NCBI RefSeq assembly: GCF_016124325.1
Contig: NZ_WGNY01000040.1
Location: 1 to 64,000, forward strand
Reading direction: 5' to 3'
DNA from: Phenylobacterium sp.
GTDB taxonomy: Bacteria; Pseudomonadota; Alphaproteobacteria; Caulobacterales; Caulobacteraceae
Length of the DNA stretch: 64,000 bases
The translations under genes were made by a program, and so were the position numbers. Below are positions 54,420 to 62,663 of this stretch, piece after piece (the first letter of the stretch is position 1; each line of letters opens with the position of its first letter). Below the pieces are notes generated by a model. That model searched no databases and was not told where the DNA came from. It saw nothing but the letters and a program-made list of their open reading frames with translations.

Positions 54420-55775
54420 CTATTGCGGCTGCGGCAATTCCAGGATGGCTCGCACGCCGCCGATGGGCGCCTGCTCCAGCCAGGCGCGCCCGCCGTACAG
54501 GATCGCGAGGTCACGCACGATCGACAGGCCGAGGCCCGATCCAGGCGCCTGCTCGTCCAGGCGCTGGCCGATATTGAAGACGACCTCCCAGGCTTCCGGC
54601 GGCAGGCCCGGGCCGTCATCGTCCACGGTTATTCTGATCTTGCCGGCGTCGGACGCGGCGGCGACCTCCACGCGCGAGTTGGCCCATTTCCCGGCGTTGT
54701 CCACGAGGTTGGCCACCATCTCTCCAAGATCCTGGGCCTCCACCGCCGCGACCAGCGGTCGTTCGGTGGAAAGGGCGAAAGCGACGCCGCGACGCCCGTA
54801 CAGGCGCGTCATCGCCGAGATCACCGGCTCAAGCGCCGCAACCACGTCGGCGACCGCGCCGGGCGCGCTGCGCGACGCCGCCGCCCGCGCCCGCGCGATC
54901 TGGTAGTCGATCTGGCGGCGCATGCGCTCGCACTGGGCGAGGATCACATTGGCGGCCGAGCCGTCGCCGGCGGCGCGCAGCCGCTCGCCTTCGTCGACGA
55001 GAATGGCCAGCGGCGTCTTCAGCCCGTGGGCCAGGTTGCCCGCCTGGGTGCGGGCGCGCCGGATCATCTCGTGGTTGGCGTCGATCAGCGCGTTCATGTC
55101 GCGCACGAGCGGCATCACCTCGTCGGGCGCGTCCGACGGCAGGCGCGCCGCCCGGCCCTGGCGTACGTCGACCAGGTTCGCGCGCACCTTGGCCAACGGC
55201 CGCAACCCGAACCACACCTGCAAGAACGCCGCGCCGATAAGGCCCAGCGCGATCACGCCGAGCGACAGCACGAGCGTACGATTGAAGTCGGCGAGCACAT
55301 TCTGCAGCAGCCGTTCGTCGGCGCCGATGCCGATGCGCAATGTCTCGCCCCCGCCCGCCAGCCTCACAGTGCGCTGGACGAGCCGCAGCTGGCCCGTGGG
55401 CCCGTCGATGAAGGAGTGGCGCTCCACGCCCGGATCGGGCGGCGGCCCGTCCAGCGGCAGGGCGGCCCCGGACAGCGACGGCGAGGCGGCCGCCTGGCCG
55501 TCGGAAGCGTCGATCTGCCAGTAGAAGCCCGAGCGGGAGGGCAGGAACCGGGGATCGCTGAGGCGGCGATGCAGGAAGGGCCGGCCCTTCGCGTCGACGT
55601 CCACCAGCGCGGCCAGCTCCGCGGCGTGGCCGTGAAGCTCCCCGTCGAACTGTTCGGTCACATGGGCGCGGAACAGCTCCGACAGCGCCAGGCCGCTCAG
55701 CGCCACCCCGCCGCAGATCCACACGACCGACCCGATGATGAGCCGCGCCCGGAAGCTCTTCCAGAACCGGCCCAT
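54420..55775 (-). CDS. Sensor histidine kinase (PhoQ/QseC-type)
   Basis: A 451-residue membrane kinase. Two transmembrane segments (about 11-32 and 166-187) bracket a periplasmic sensor of about 130 residues. HAMP follows (about 190-240), then HisKA with H250 in GNLAHGLKTPLAIL, and HATPase with NLVDNAGKW (N360), DDDGPGLP and GSGLGLSIV. The ATG at 55775 starts the first helix. The periplasmic ligand is unknown. It follows the OmpR-type regulator gene with 1 nt between the two, so they are one operon. Confidence 0.92.
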   Translation of the reverse strand: MGRFWKSFRARLIIGSVVWICGGVALSGLALSELFRAHVTEQFDGELHGHAAELAALVDVDAKGRPFLHRRLSDPRFLPSRSGFYWQIDASDGQAAASPSLSGAALPLDGPPPDPGVERHSFIDGPTGQLRLVQRTVRLAGGGETLRIGIGADERLLQNVLADFNRTLVLSLGVIALGLIGAAFLQVWFGLRPLAKVRANLVDVRQGRAARLPSDAPDEVMPLVRDMNALIDANHEMIRRARTQAGNLAHGLKTPLAILVDEGERLRAAGDGSAANVILAQCERMRRQIDYQIARARAAASRSAPGAVADVVAALEPVISAMTRLYGRRGVAFALSTERPLVAAVEAQDLGEMVANLVDNAGKWANSRVEVAAASDAGKIRITVDDDGPGLPPEAWEVVFNIGQRLDEQAPGSGLGLSIVRDLAILYGGRAWLEQAPIGGVRAILELPQPQ

Positions 55776-55776
55776 G

Positions 55777-56430
55777 CTATCCCATCCGGTAACCGAGGCC
55801 GCGGATCGTGCGGATCGCGTCGCGCCCGAGCTTCTTGCGCAGGCGCGCGACATAGACCTCGATGGTGTTGGACTCGCGCATGTCGTCCATGGCGTAGACG
55901 TGGTCGGCAAGTTCGGTCTGGGAGACGATGCGTCCCGCCCGGTACATCAGATAGCTGAGGATCCGCAGCTCGCGGGCGGTGAGTTCGACCGGCTGTCCGG
56001 AGACCTCCACGAGCCTGGCGCCGGCGTCGAGCGAGACATCGCCGACCCGCAACACCGACGAGGCCGCGCCCGCCGAGCGGCGCACCAGGGCGCGCAGCCG
56101 CGCCACCACCTCGGCGGCCTGGAACGGCTTGCCCATATAGTCGTCGGCGCCCGCGTTCAGCCCCTCGACACGCTCGGTCCAAGCGTCGCGCGCGGTCAGC
56201 ACCAGGACCGGCGTGTCGCGGCCGGCGCGGCGCCAGCGCTTGAGCACCTCCAGCCCGGTCATCTTGGGCAGTCCCAGATCCAGCACCACCGCGTCGAAAT
56301 CCTGCGTCTCGCCCAGGAACAGCGCATCCGGTCCGTCGTCGGCATAGTCGACCGCGAAGCCCGCCTCGCCCAGGGCAAGGCCGAGCCGACGCGCGAGTTC
56401 GGCGTCATCTTCGGCGAGCAGGATCCGCAT
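55777..56430 (-). CDS. OmpR/PhoB-type response regulator
   Basis: A 217-residue regulator. The receiver (about 1-115) has Asp51 as phosphorylation site, Thr79 and Lys101, and the winged-helix DNA-binding domain (about 130-215) has LTARELRILSYLMYRAGRIVSQTELADHVYAM. The ATG at 56430 begins the receiver. Six phased TTCAG repeats lie in the gap to the divergent efflux operon, and its gene is followed by its cognate kinase. It probably activates or derepresses the RND operon and controls itself. Confidence 0.95.
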   Translation of the reverse strand: MRILLAEDDAELARRLGLALGEAGFAVDYADDGPDALFLGETQDFDAVVLDLGLPKMTGLEVLKRWRRAGRDTPVLVLTARDAWTERVEGLNAGADDYMGKPFQAAEVVARLRALVRRSAGAASSVLRVGDVSLDAGARLVEVSGQPVELTARELRILSYLMYRAGRIVSQTELADHVYAMDDMRESNTIEVYVARLRKKLGRDAIRTIRGLGYRMG

Positions 56431-56468
56431 CTAAGCCTCGTTTCGGCCGAGGGCGTAGCACAGCCCAC

Positions 56469-56544
56469 CTGAAACCTGCCTGAAAGCGCCCCGGCGCGCA
56501 TCCGAGTTCAGCTTCGTTTCAGCTCCGGTTCAGGGTGGTTTCAG
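56469..56544. promoter_or_regulatory. Phased TTCAG operator of the two-component system
   Basis: TTCAG occurs four times on the plus strand at 56507, 56518, 56529 and 56540, each 11 bp after the previous one. Its complement CTGAA(A) occurs at 56469 and 56480, also 11 bp apart. This fits the tandem half-sites bound by OmpR/PhoB-type dimers. The four plus-strand copies point to the efflux operon and the two minus-strand copies to the regulator operon. Confidence 0.8.
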
Positions 56545-56589
56545 CGGGCCGCGTCAGACAGGCGGCCAGCGCCCCTTGGGAACCCCGAA

Positions 56590-57642
56590 ATGTTCAGACG
56601 ACGCTATTGGGCCGTCGTTGCGAGCACGCTCGCAATGGCCTTGCCGCAGATCGCGGCGAGCGCTCCGCCCGCCGTTCCGCTCACCGCCGCCCAGGCGCGC
56701 AACATGGGCCTGCGAACGGCGACGGCCACCGCCGCGACGGAAGCGGCGCTCGCCACCCTGCCCGGCGTGACGACGCCGCCGCTGAACGGCCGGGTGATCG
56801 TCTCCGCGCCCTTCGCCGGAACCGTCGTTCAGGTGGATGTGCTGGAGGGCCAGGCGGTCAAGGCGGGCCAGCGGCTCGCCGTCGTGTACAGCCAGGACGC
56901 CCTGCGCGTGTCGTCCGCGCTTGTCGCCGCCCAGGCTGAGGCGCGAACGGCGGAGGCCGCCGCCAGGCGCGCCCGCACCCTGGCCAACGAAGGCATCATC
57001 GCCGGCGCCCGCGCAGAGGAGGCCGAGGCGCGCGCCGCCCAGGCCCGCGCGATGGCCTCCGAGAACAGCAGACTCCTGGCCGGCGCCGGCGGCGGCACGG
57101 GAAAGGCGGGCGAGTACGCGCTGCGCGCGCCGATCTCCGGGCACATCTCGCAGCTGAGCCTGCAGCCCGGCGGCGGGGTGGAGGCCATGGCGCCCGCCAT
57201 CGTGGTCGACCGCGACGATCGGCTGTGGGTCGAGGCCCGGCTTCCCGCCGCCCTGATCGGCCAGGTCAAGGTCGGCGCGGGCGTCGAAGTCGGCGGCGTG
57301 CGCGGCCGCGTCGTCGCCGCCGGCACGGCGATCGATCCCCGCACGCGCTCGGCGGTGCTTCGCGCCGAACTGCCGCCCGGCACGGGCCTGGCGCCCGGCC
57401 GCGCGGTCCAGCTCACCGTCATGGGTTCGGCCCCGGCGGGCTCGGTCGCGGTGCCGCGATCCAGCCTGACGCGCCTCGACGGCCGCGACGCGGTGTTCGT
57501 GCGGGCCTCCGACGGCTATCGGCCCCAGATCGTGACCGTCCAGGGCGTGTCCCGGACCCTCGCCGTGGTCACGGGGCTCGCCCCGGGCGCGGTCGTCGCA
57601 AGCGCCGGCGTGAGCCAGCTCAAGGCCGCGGCAGGGCGCTGA
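56590..57642 (+). CDS. Efflux RND periplasmic adaptor (HlyD/CusB-like)
   Basis: A 350-residue adaptor with a signal peptide (about 1-24). Barrel-sandwich and hairpin parts follow: SAPFAGTVVQVDVLEGQAVKAGQRLAVV, a helical hairpin rich in Ala and Arg (about 105-165), APISGHISQLSLQPGGGV and a beta-barrel region with KVGAGVEVGGVRGRV. It links the RND pump to the TolC-type channel in the periplasm. The RND gene starts 3 nt after its stop. Regulation by the upstream TTCAG array is likely. Confidence 0.9.
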   Translation: MFRRRYWAVVASTLAMALPQIAASAPPAVPLTAAQARNMGLRTATATAATEAALATLPGVTTPPLNGRVIVSAPFAGTVVQVDVLEGQAVKAGQRLAVVYSQDALRVSSALVAAQAEARTAEAAARRARTLANEGIIAGARAEEAEARAAQARAMASENSRLLAGAGGGTGKAGEYALRAPISGHISQLSLQPGGGVEAMAPAIVVDRDDRLWVEARLPAALIGQVKVGAGVEVGGVRGRVVAAGTAIDPRTRSAVLRAELPPGTGLAPGRAVQLTVMGSAPAGSVAVPRSSLTRLDGRDAVFVRASDGYRPQIVTVQGVSRTLAVVTGLAPGAVVASAGVSQLKAAAGR

Positions 57643-57645
57643 TCC

Positions 57646-60600
57646 ATGCTGTCCCGCCTCGTCTCCATCGCGCTGTCCCAGCGCCTTATGATCGTCGTCG
57701 CGGCCTTCGGCCTGATCGTCGCCGGATGGTCGGCCTACCGCCAGCTGCCCGTCGACGCGTTCCCGGACATCTCGCCCACCCAGGTGAAGATCATCCTGAA
57801 GGCCCCCGGCATGACGCCGGAGGAAGTCGAGAACCAGGTCATCACGCCCCTGGAGATGGAGCTCCTGGGCATCCCGAACCAGACGATCCTGCGCTCGACG
57901 GCCAAGTACGCGATCGCCGACATCACCCTCGACTTCAAGGAAGGCGTCGACGTCTACTGGGCGCGGCAGCAGACCGCCGAGCGTCTCGCCAACGCCATGG
58001 CGAGCCTGCCCTCGATCGTTTCGGGCGGCCTGTCGCCGATCTCCACGCCGCTGTCGGACGTCTACATGTTCACGCTGGAGGGCGGCGGGCTGAGCCTGGA
58101 GGAACGCCGCACGCTCCTGGACTGGACCGTGCGCCCGGCCCTGCGCGGCCTGCCCGGCGTCGCCGACGTCAATGTCCTGGGCGGACGCGCCCGCGCCTTC
58201 GAGATCATTCCCGACCCTGCCGCCCTGGCCAGCGCGGGCCTGACCGCCGCCCAACTCAGGCGCGCCATAGAGGCCGCCAATCGCAACGACGGCGCCGGTC
58301 GCCTGATCGAAGGCGAAGAGGCTCTCATCGTGCGCGTGGTGGGCGCCGCGACCTCGCTGGAGGACCTTCGCGCCACCGCCATCGAGCTGCCCGGCGGCGG
58401 CGCGGTGCGCCTGGGCGACGTGGCGCAGGTTCGCACCGGGGCGCTCACCCGCTACGGGGCCGTCACCGAGAACGGAAAGGGAGAGGCCGCCGAGGCCATC
58501 GTCATCGCCCTGCGCGGCGCCGACGCCAGCGCCGTGGTCAGGGCCGTCAAGGCGCGCCTCCAGGAGGTCAAGGCGACGCTGCCCCCCGGGGTCGAGATCA
58601 AGCCGTTCTACGACCGCTCCGAACTCGTCGAGCGGGCGACGGGCACGGTGATCCACGCGCTGATGGAAGCCACGATCCTGGTGGTCATCCTGCTGGTGCT
58701 GTTCCTCGGCGAATGGCGCGCGGCGGTGGTCGTGGCGGTGACCCTGCCGTTCGCCGCGCTTTCGACCTTCCTGCTCATGCGGGCCTTCGGCCTCTCGGCC
58801 AACCTGATGAGCCTGGGCGGGCTGGCGATCGCCATCGGCATGCTGGTCGACGCCGCCGTCGTCGTGGTCGAGAACACGGTCGAGCGCCTGACCGATCCGG
58901 AGGCGTCGCGGTCCCGCAAGCTGCACCTGATCTACGAGGCCGCGCGGGAAGTCGCCGTCCCGGTGGTCTCCGGCGTCCTGATCATCTGCCTGGTCTTCAT
59001 GCCGCTGCTCAGCCTGCAGGGTCTCGAGGGCAAGCTGTTCGCGCCGGTGGCCCTGACCATCGTCTTCGCCCTGGCCGCCTCGCTCGTCCTGTCCTTCACC
59101 CTGATCCCGGTGCTGGCCTCGTTCCTCCTGAAGGCGTCGCCCCATCACGAGTCCTGGCTGATGCGCAGGATCGGGCCGTTCTACGAGCGCCTGCTCGCTC
59201 GCTCCCTGGCCAAGCCCATGCCGGTGATCGCCGCCGCCGCGATCGGCATGGCCGCCGCCGGCGCCGGCTATGTCCTCGTCGGCAAGAGCTTCATGCCGAC
59301 CATGGACGAGGGCGCGATCCTGATGCAGCTCGCCAAGCTGCCGTCCATCAATCTGGACGAAAGCGCCAGGCAGGACATGGCGGTGCAGCGCGCGGTCCTG
59401 GCCCGCGTGCCGGAGGTCAAGCGCATCGTCGCCCGCGTCGGCTCCGACGAGCTGGGGCTCGATCCCATGGGCCTCAATGAGACCGACAGCTTCCTGGTGC
59501 TGGCGCCCAAGAGCGAGTGGCGGCGCAAGGACAAGGCCTGGCTCACCGACCAGATCCGCAAGGTCGCCGCCGACTTCCCCGGCGTGGACTCGGCGTTCAC
59601 CCAGCCGATCGAGATGCGCGTCTCGGAGATGCTGACCGGCAGCCGCGGCGACCTGGCCGTGAAGGTGTTCGGCCCGGATCTGGCGACCCTCGGCGATCTG
59701 GCCACCCGCATCCAGTCGACCATCAAGGCGACGCCAGGCGCCGCCGATGTCTACACCGTGGCCGGCGACAGCGTGGACTATCTGCAGCTTGAGATGGACC
59801 GCGGCGCGGCCAGCCGCTCGGGCCTGTCGATCGAGGCCGTCCAAAGCGAACTTCGCGCGCAGATCGAGGGCGAACCGGCGGGTGTGGTCTTCGAGCCCGG
59901 TCGGCGCACGCCGGTGCTCGTCCGCGGTCCTGAGGACGCCCGCGCCCGACCCGAGGCCCTCGAGCAGATCGAGATCGCCACCCCCGACGGCGGCTTCGCC
60001 CGGGTCGGCGACCTGGCGCGGGTCGAACGCGTCCAGGGGCCTGTGAAGATCGACCGCGAGAACGCCTCACGCTTCGCGGTGGTGCAGGCCTATGTCACCG
60101 GCCGCGACCTGGTGGGGTTCGTCAAGGAGGCCCAGGCGCGCGTCGCCCGCGACGTGCCGATGCCGCAGGGCTACCGCCTGGTCTGGGGCGGCCAGTTCGA
60201 GAACCAGCGTCGCGCCGCCGCCCGCCTGGGCGTCGTGGTGCCCGCCGCCCTGGCGCTGATCTTCCTGGTGCTGTTCGTCACCCTGCGGTCCGTGCGCCAG
60301 GCCCTGCTGATCCTCGCCAACATTCCCTTCGCGGTGATCGGCGGGATGCTGAGCCTGTGGGTTTCGGGCCAGTACCTCTCGGTGCCGGCTTCCGTCGGCT
60401 TCATCGCGCTCCTCGGCATCGCCGTTCTGAACGGCCTGGTGCTCGTGTCCCACTTCAACGACCTGATCCAGCGAGGCCTGGCGGTGGGCGAGGCGGTGAC
60501 GGAGGGCGCGCGCCGACGGCTGCGGCCGGTGCTGATGACCGCCTCGATCACGGCGCTGGGCCTCGCACCCCTGCTGCTCGCCAAGGGACCCGGCTCGGAG

Positions 60601-60735
60601 ATCCAGAAGCCGCTCGCCATCGTCGTGGTCGGCGGGCTGGTCACCTCCACCTTCCTCACCCTGATCCTGCTTCCAATCCTCTATCGGCGCTTCGGCATGG
60701 AGCGCGGCGCCGCCGCCCTGGAGGCCGCCGACTGA
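57646..60735 (+). CDS. HME-type RND efflux pump (CusA/CzcA family)
   Basis: A 1029-residue inner-membrane RND transporter with twelve transmembrane helices. It starts MLSRLVSIALSQRLMIVVAAFGLIVAG and has VDAFPDISPTQVKI, typical of the heavy-metal branch. Helix 4 reads AIAIGMLVDAAVVVVEN (about 395-409), nearer to CusA-type IAIGxxVDAA than to the DFG of CzcA. Periplasmic loops contain several Met residues, but the CusA Met triad was not verified. It exports a metal or metal-like cation. The tolC-like gene overlaps its stop by 1 nt. Confidence 0.93.
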   Translation: MLSRLVSIALSQRLMIVVAAFGLIVAGWSAYRQLPVDAFPDISPTQVKIILKAPGMTPEEVENQVITPLEMELLGIPNQTILRSTAKYAIADITLDFKEGVDVYWARQQTAERLANAMASLPSIVSGGLSPISTPLSDVYMFTLEGGGLSLEERRTLLDWTVRPALRGLPGVADVNVLGGRARAFEIIPDPAALASAGLTAAQLRRAIEAANRNDGAGRLIEGEEALIVRVVGAATSLEDLRATAIELPGGGAVRLGDVAQVRTGALTRYGAVTENGKGEAAEAIVIALRGADASAVVRAVKARLQEVKATLPPGVEIKPFYDRSELVERATGTVIHALMEATILVVILLVLFLGEWRAAVVVAVTLPFAALSTFLLMRAFGLSANLMSLGGLAIAIGMLVDAAVVVVENTVERLTDPEASRSRKLHLIYEAAREVAVPVVSGVLIICLVFMPLLSLQGLEGKLFAPVALTIVFALAASLVLSFTLIPVLASFLLKASPHHESWLMRRIGPFYERLLARSLAKPMPVIAAAAIGMAAAGAGYVLVGKSFMPTMDEGAILMQLAKLPSINLDESARQDMAVQRAVLARVPEVKRIVARVGSDELGLDPMGLNETDSFLVLAPKSEWRRKDKAWLTDQIRKVAADFPGVDSAFTQPIEMRVSEMLTGSRGDLAVKVFGPDLATLGDLATRIQSTIKATPGAADVYTVAGDSVDYLQLEMDRGAASRSGLSIEAVQSELRAQIEGEPAGVVFEPGRRTPVLVRGPEDARARPEALEQIEIATPDGGFARVGDLARVERVQGPVKIDRENASRFAVVQAYVTGRDLVGFVKEAQARVARDVPMPQGYRLVWGGQFENQRRAAARLGVVVPAALALIFLVLFVTLRSVRQALLILANIPFAVIGGMLSLWVSGQYLSVPASVGFIALLGIAVLNGLVLVSHFNDLIQRGLAVGEAVTEGARRRLRPVLMTASITALGLAPLLLAKGPGSEIQKPLAIVVVGGLVTSTFLTLILLPILYRRFGMERGAAALEAAD

Positions 60736-61985
60736 TGCGCACGCTCGCCCTTCTCGCTTCGGCCCTGGTCCTCGCGCCCGCGGCCGCCCTCGCCTCCGAC
60801 CCCGGCATGGCCCGCCCCGGGTTCCTGCCGCCGGACGCCATGATCCTCGACACGCTCGAAGCCACGCCCCAGCTCGCCGAGGCCCGCGCGCTGCTGGGCG
60901 CGGCCCGCGCGGACCAGCGCATCCTGAACGCCGGCGAGCACGAGACCGTCTTCACCGCCGCCTTCGACGACCGCAGGGTGCGCAAGGAAGGCAACTATTC
61001 GGAATGGTCGGTTCAGGCCGCCCGGGGGCTCCGGCTGCCCGGCAAGGCGGAAATGGATCGCGCCGCCGGACGCGCCGGCCTGAAGGCCGCTGAAGACAGT
61101 GTGGACGATGCGCGCCACCAGGCGTCCCTGGTCCTGATCGATCGATGGCTGTCCTGGGCCGAAGCCGCCGGACGGCGCGCCCTGGCCGAGGCCGAGCTCG
61201 CGACCTACGCCCGGGAGGCCGCCGCCCTCGCCCGTCGTGTCGAGCTGAAGGACGCCGCGCCCCTTGATCTCGACCAAGCCCGCGGCGCCGAAGCCCGGGC
61301 CCGGGCCGCCGCGGCTCAGGCCGCCGGCGCCGAAGCCGCCGCCCGGGCCGACGTGGAGATGATGTTTCCCGGCCTGGCGCCGGCCAACGCCCCCGAGTTG
61401 TCGCCCCCCGCGGCGCCCGACCGTCCCTTCCAGGCCTGGACCGATATCATCCTCGAGCGCAGCCACGAGATCACCATCGCCCGCGCCCTGGCCGACCGCG
61501 AACGGTTCCTGGCGACCCGCGTGCGTCGCGACCGCCTGCCCGATCCGACGCTGGGCGTGCGCACCTTTTCCGAACGCGGCGGCGAGGAGAGCGGCATCGG
61601 CCTCTTCGTCTCCATCCCGTTCAGCGGGCCGCGCCGGAGCGCCGCCGCCGATCGCCAGGCGGCGGAGGCCTCGGCCGCCGAGGCGCGCTTCGCCATGGTT
61701 GCGCGGGACGTGCGGGCGACCGCGCGCGGCGACGTCATCGCGGCCTCGGCGGCGCTGGACGCCTGGAACGCCGCCAACGGCGCGCGCGCGGCCTCCGAAC
61801 AGACGGCCAGGCGCATCGCCCGGGCCTATGAGCTCGGCGAGCGCGACCTGAGCGATCGGCTGCTGGCCGAGCGGCAGGACTTCGAGGCCCGGCGGGCCGA
61901 ACTGGCCGCCCGCGCGGAGGCCCACAAGCGGCTCCTGCGCATGGCCCTGGACGCCCACGAGTTGTGGCTTTCCGAGGAGCAGTAG
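60735..61985 (+). CDS. TolC-family outer-membrane efflux protein
   Basis: A 416-residue OMF channel subunit with a signal peptide (about 1-21). It is dominated by long Ala/Glu/Arg-rich helices in two similar halves, the TolC fold, with PLDLDQARGAEARARAAAA in the first and ARGDVIAASAALDAWNAANGARA in the second. It completes the tripartite pump with the two upstream genes. The ATG at 60735 shares its A with the upstream TGA. No regulator is encoded downstream. Confidence 0.9.
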   Translation: MRTLALLASALVLAPAAALASDPGMARPGFLPPDAMILDTLEATPQLAEARALLGAARADQRILNAGEHETVFTAAFDDRRVRKEGNYSEWSVQAARGLRLPGKAEMDRAAGRAGLKAAEDSVDDARHQASLVLIDRWLSWAEAAGRRALAEAELATYAREAAALARRVELKDAAPLDLDQARGAEARARAAAAQAAGAEAAARADVEMMFPGLAPANAPELSPPAAPDRPFQAWTDIILERSHEITIARALADRERFLATRVRRDRLPDPTLGVRTFSERGGEESGIGLFVSIPFSGPRRSAAADRQAAEASAAEARFAMVARDVRATARGDVIAASAALDAWNAANGARAASEQTARRIARAYELGERDLSDRLLAERQDFEARRAELAARAEAHKRLLRMALDAHELWLSEEQ

Positions 61986-62064
61986 GCTTCGGCGACCAGG
62001 GGCCCAGGCGCCCGCTTCGAGGCGGGCGATGACGCTGGCCCCCAGCCCCTCCCCGGCCCTGATC

Positions 62065-62529
62065 CTAGACCGGCAACTCCGTCCGATACACGATCGGTCG
62101 AAACGCGAGGCTGGAGTGGATCTTTGCGACGCCCGGGATGCGGGCCAGCTTCTCGCGCAGGAAGCTCTCGTAGTCCGAGAGGCTCTTCGCCACGACGCGA
62201 AGCTGATAGTCGACCTCGCCGGTCATCAGATAGCATTCCAGCACTTCGGGCCAGCGCGAGACCTCGCGCTCGAACTGGTCGAGCTGGGAGGCGTCCTGGC
62301 TGGCCAGGGCCACGCGCGCGAACGCGGTGATCTGAAGCCCCACGGACGCGGCGTCGACAAGCGCGACGTAGCGGTCGATCGCGCCCGCTTCCTCGAGGCG
62401 GCGCATCCGCCTCAGGCAAGGGCTCGGCGAGAGACCGACCCGGTCCGACAGCTCCTGATTGGTCAGCCGCCCGTCGCGCTGCAGTTCCAGCAGGATCCTG
62501 CGATCGATCGCATCAAGGTCGACTTGCAC
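62065..62529 (-). CDS. Lrp/AsnC-family transcriptional regulator
   Basis: A 154-residue regulator with an N-terminal helix-turn-helix (LDAIDRRILLELQRDGRLTNQELSDRVGLSPSPCLRRMRRLEEAG) and a C-terminal RAM (Lrp effector-binding) domain (about 70-150; EVLECYLMTGEVDYQLRVV). The GTG at 62529 fits the domain start and has AAGGGA 4 nt upstream; a TTG at 62553 is the alternative. Lrp proteins sense amino acids. It is divergent from the AceE-like gene, whose control it probably mediates. Confidence 0.92.
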   Translation of the reverse strand: MQVDLDAIDRRILLELQRDGRLTNQELSDRVGLSPSPCLRRMRRLEEAGAIDRYVALVDAASVGLQITAFARVALASQDASQLDQFEREVSRWPEVLECYLMTGEVDYQLRVVAKSLSDYESFLREKLARIPGVAKIHSSLAFRPIVYRTELPV

Positions 62530-62537
62530 GGGGTCCC

Positions 62538-62553
62538 TTGCAGATTCTGCCAA
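62538..62553. promoter_or_regulatory. Putative Lrp operator
   Basis: GCAGATTCTGC (62540-62550) is a perfect inverted repeat of 5-bp arms around one T, flanked by TT and CAA; a further half-site GCAGA lies at 62571-62575. It sits at the 5' end of the regulator gene in the gap to the divergent AceE-like gene. Confidence 0.4.
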
Positions 62554-62663
62554 GCAATTCGCATGCGGTAGCAGAATATGGCGCTGCGCGCTCGCATCAT
62601 GGACGTCTTCGCCAGAAATCGTCTCCGGGAAGATGGTAGTCAGCCACGTCCCATGGAGGCGAC

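Noticed and set aside
56554-59844. Open frame of about 1100 codons on the minus strand opposite the RND operon
   Set aside because: Same artefact: composition is biased to Asp/His/Gly/Arg and it covers well-conserved efflux genes.
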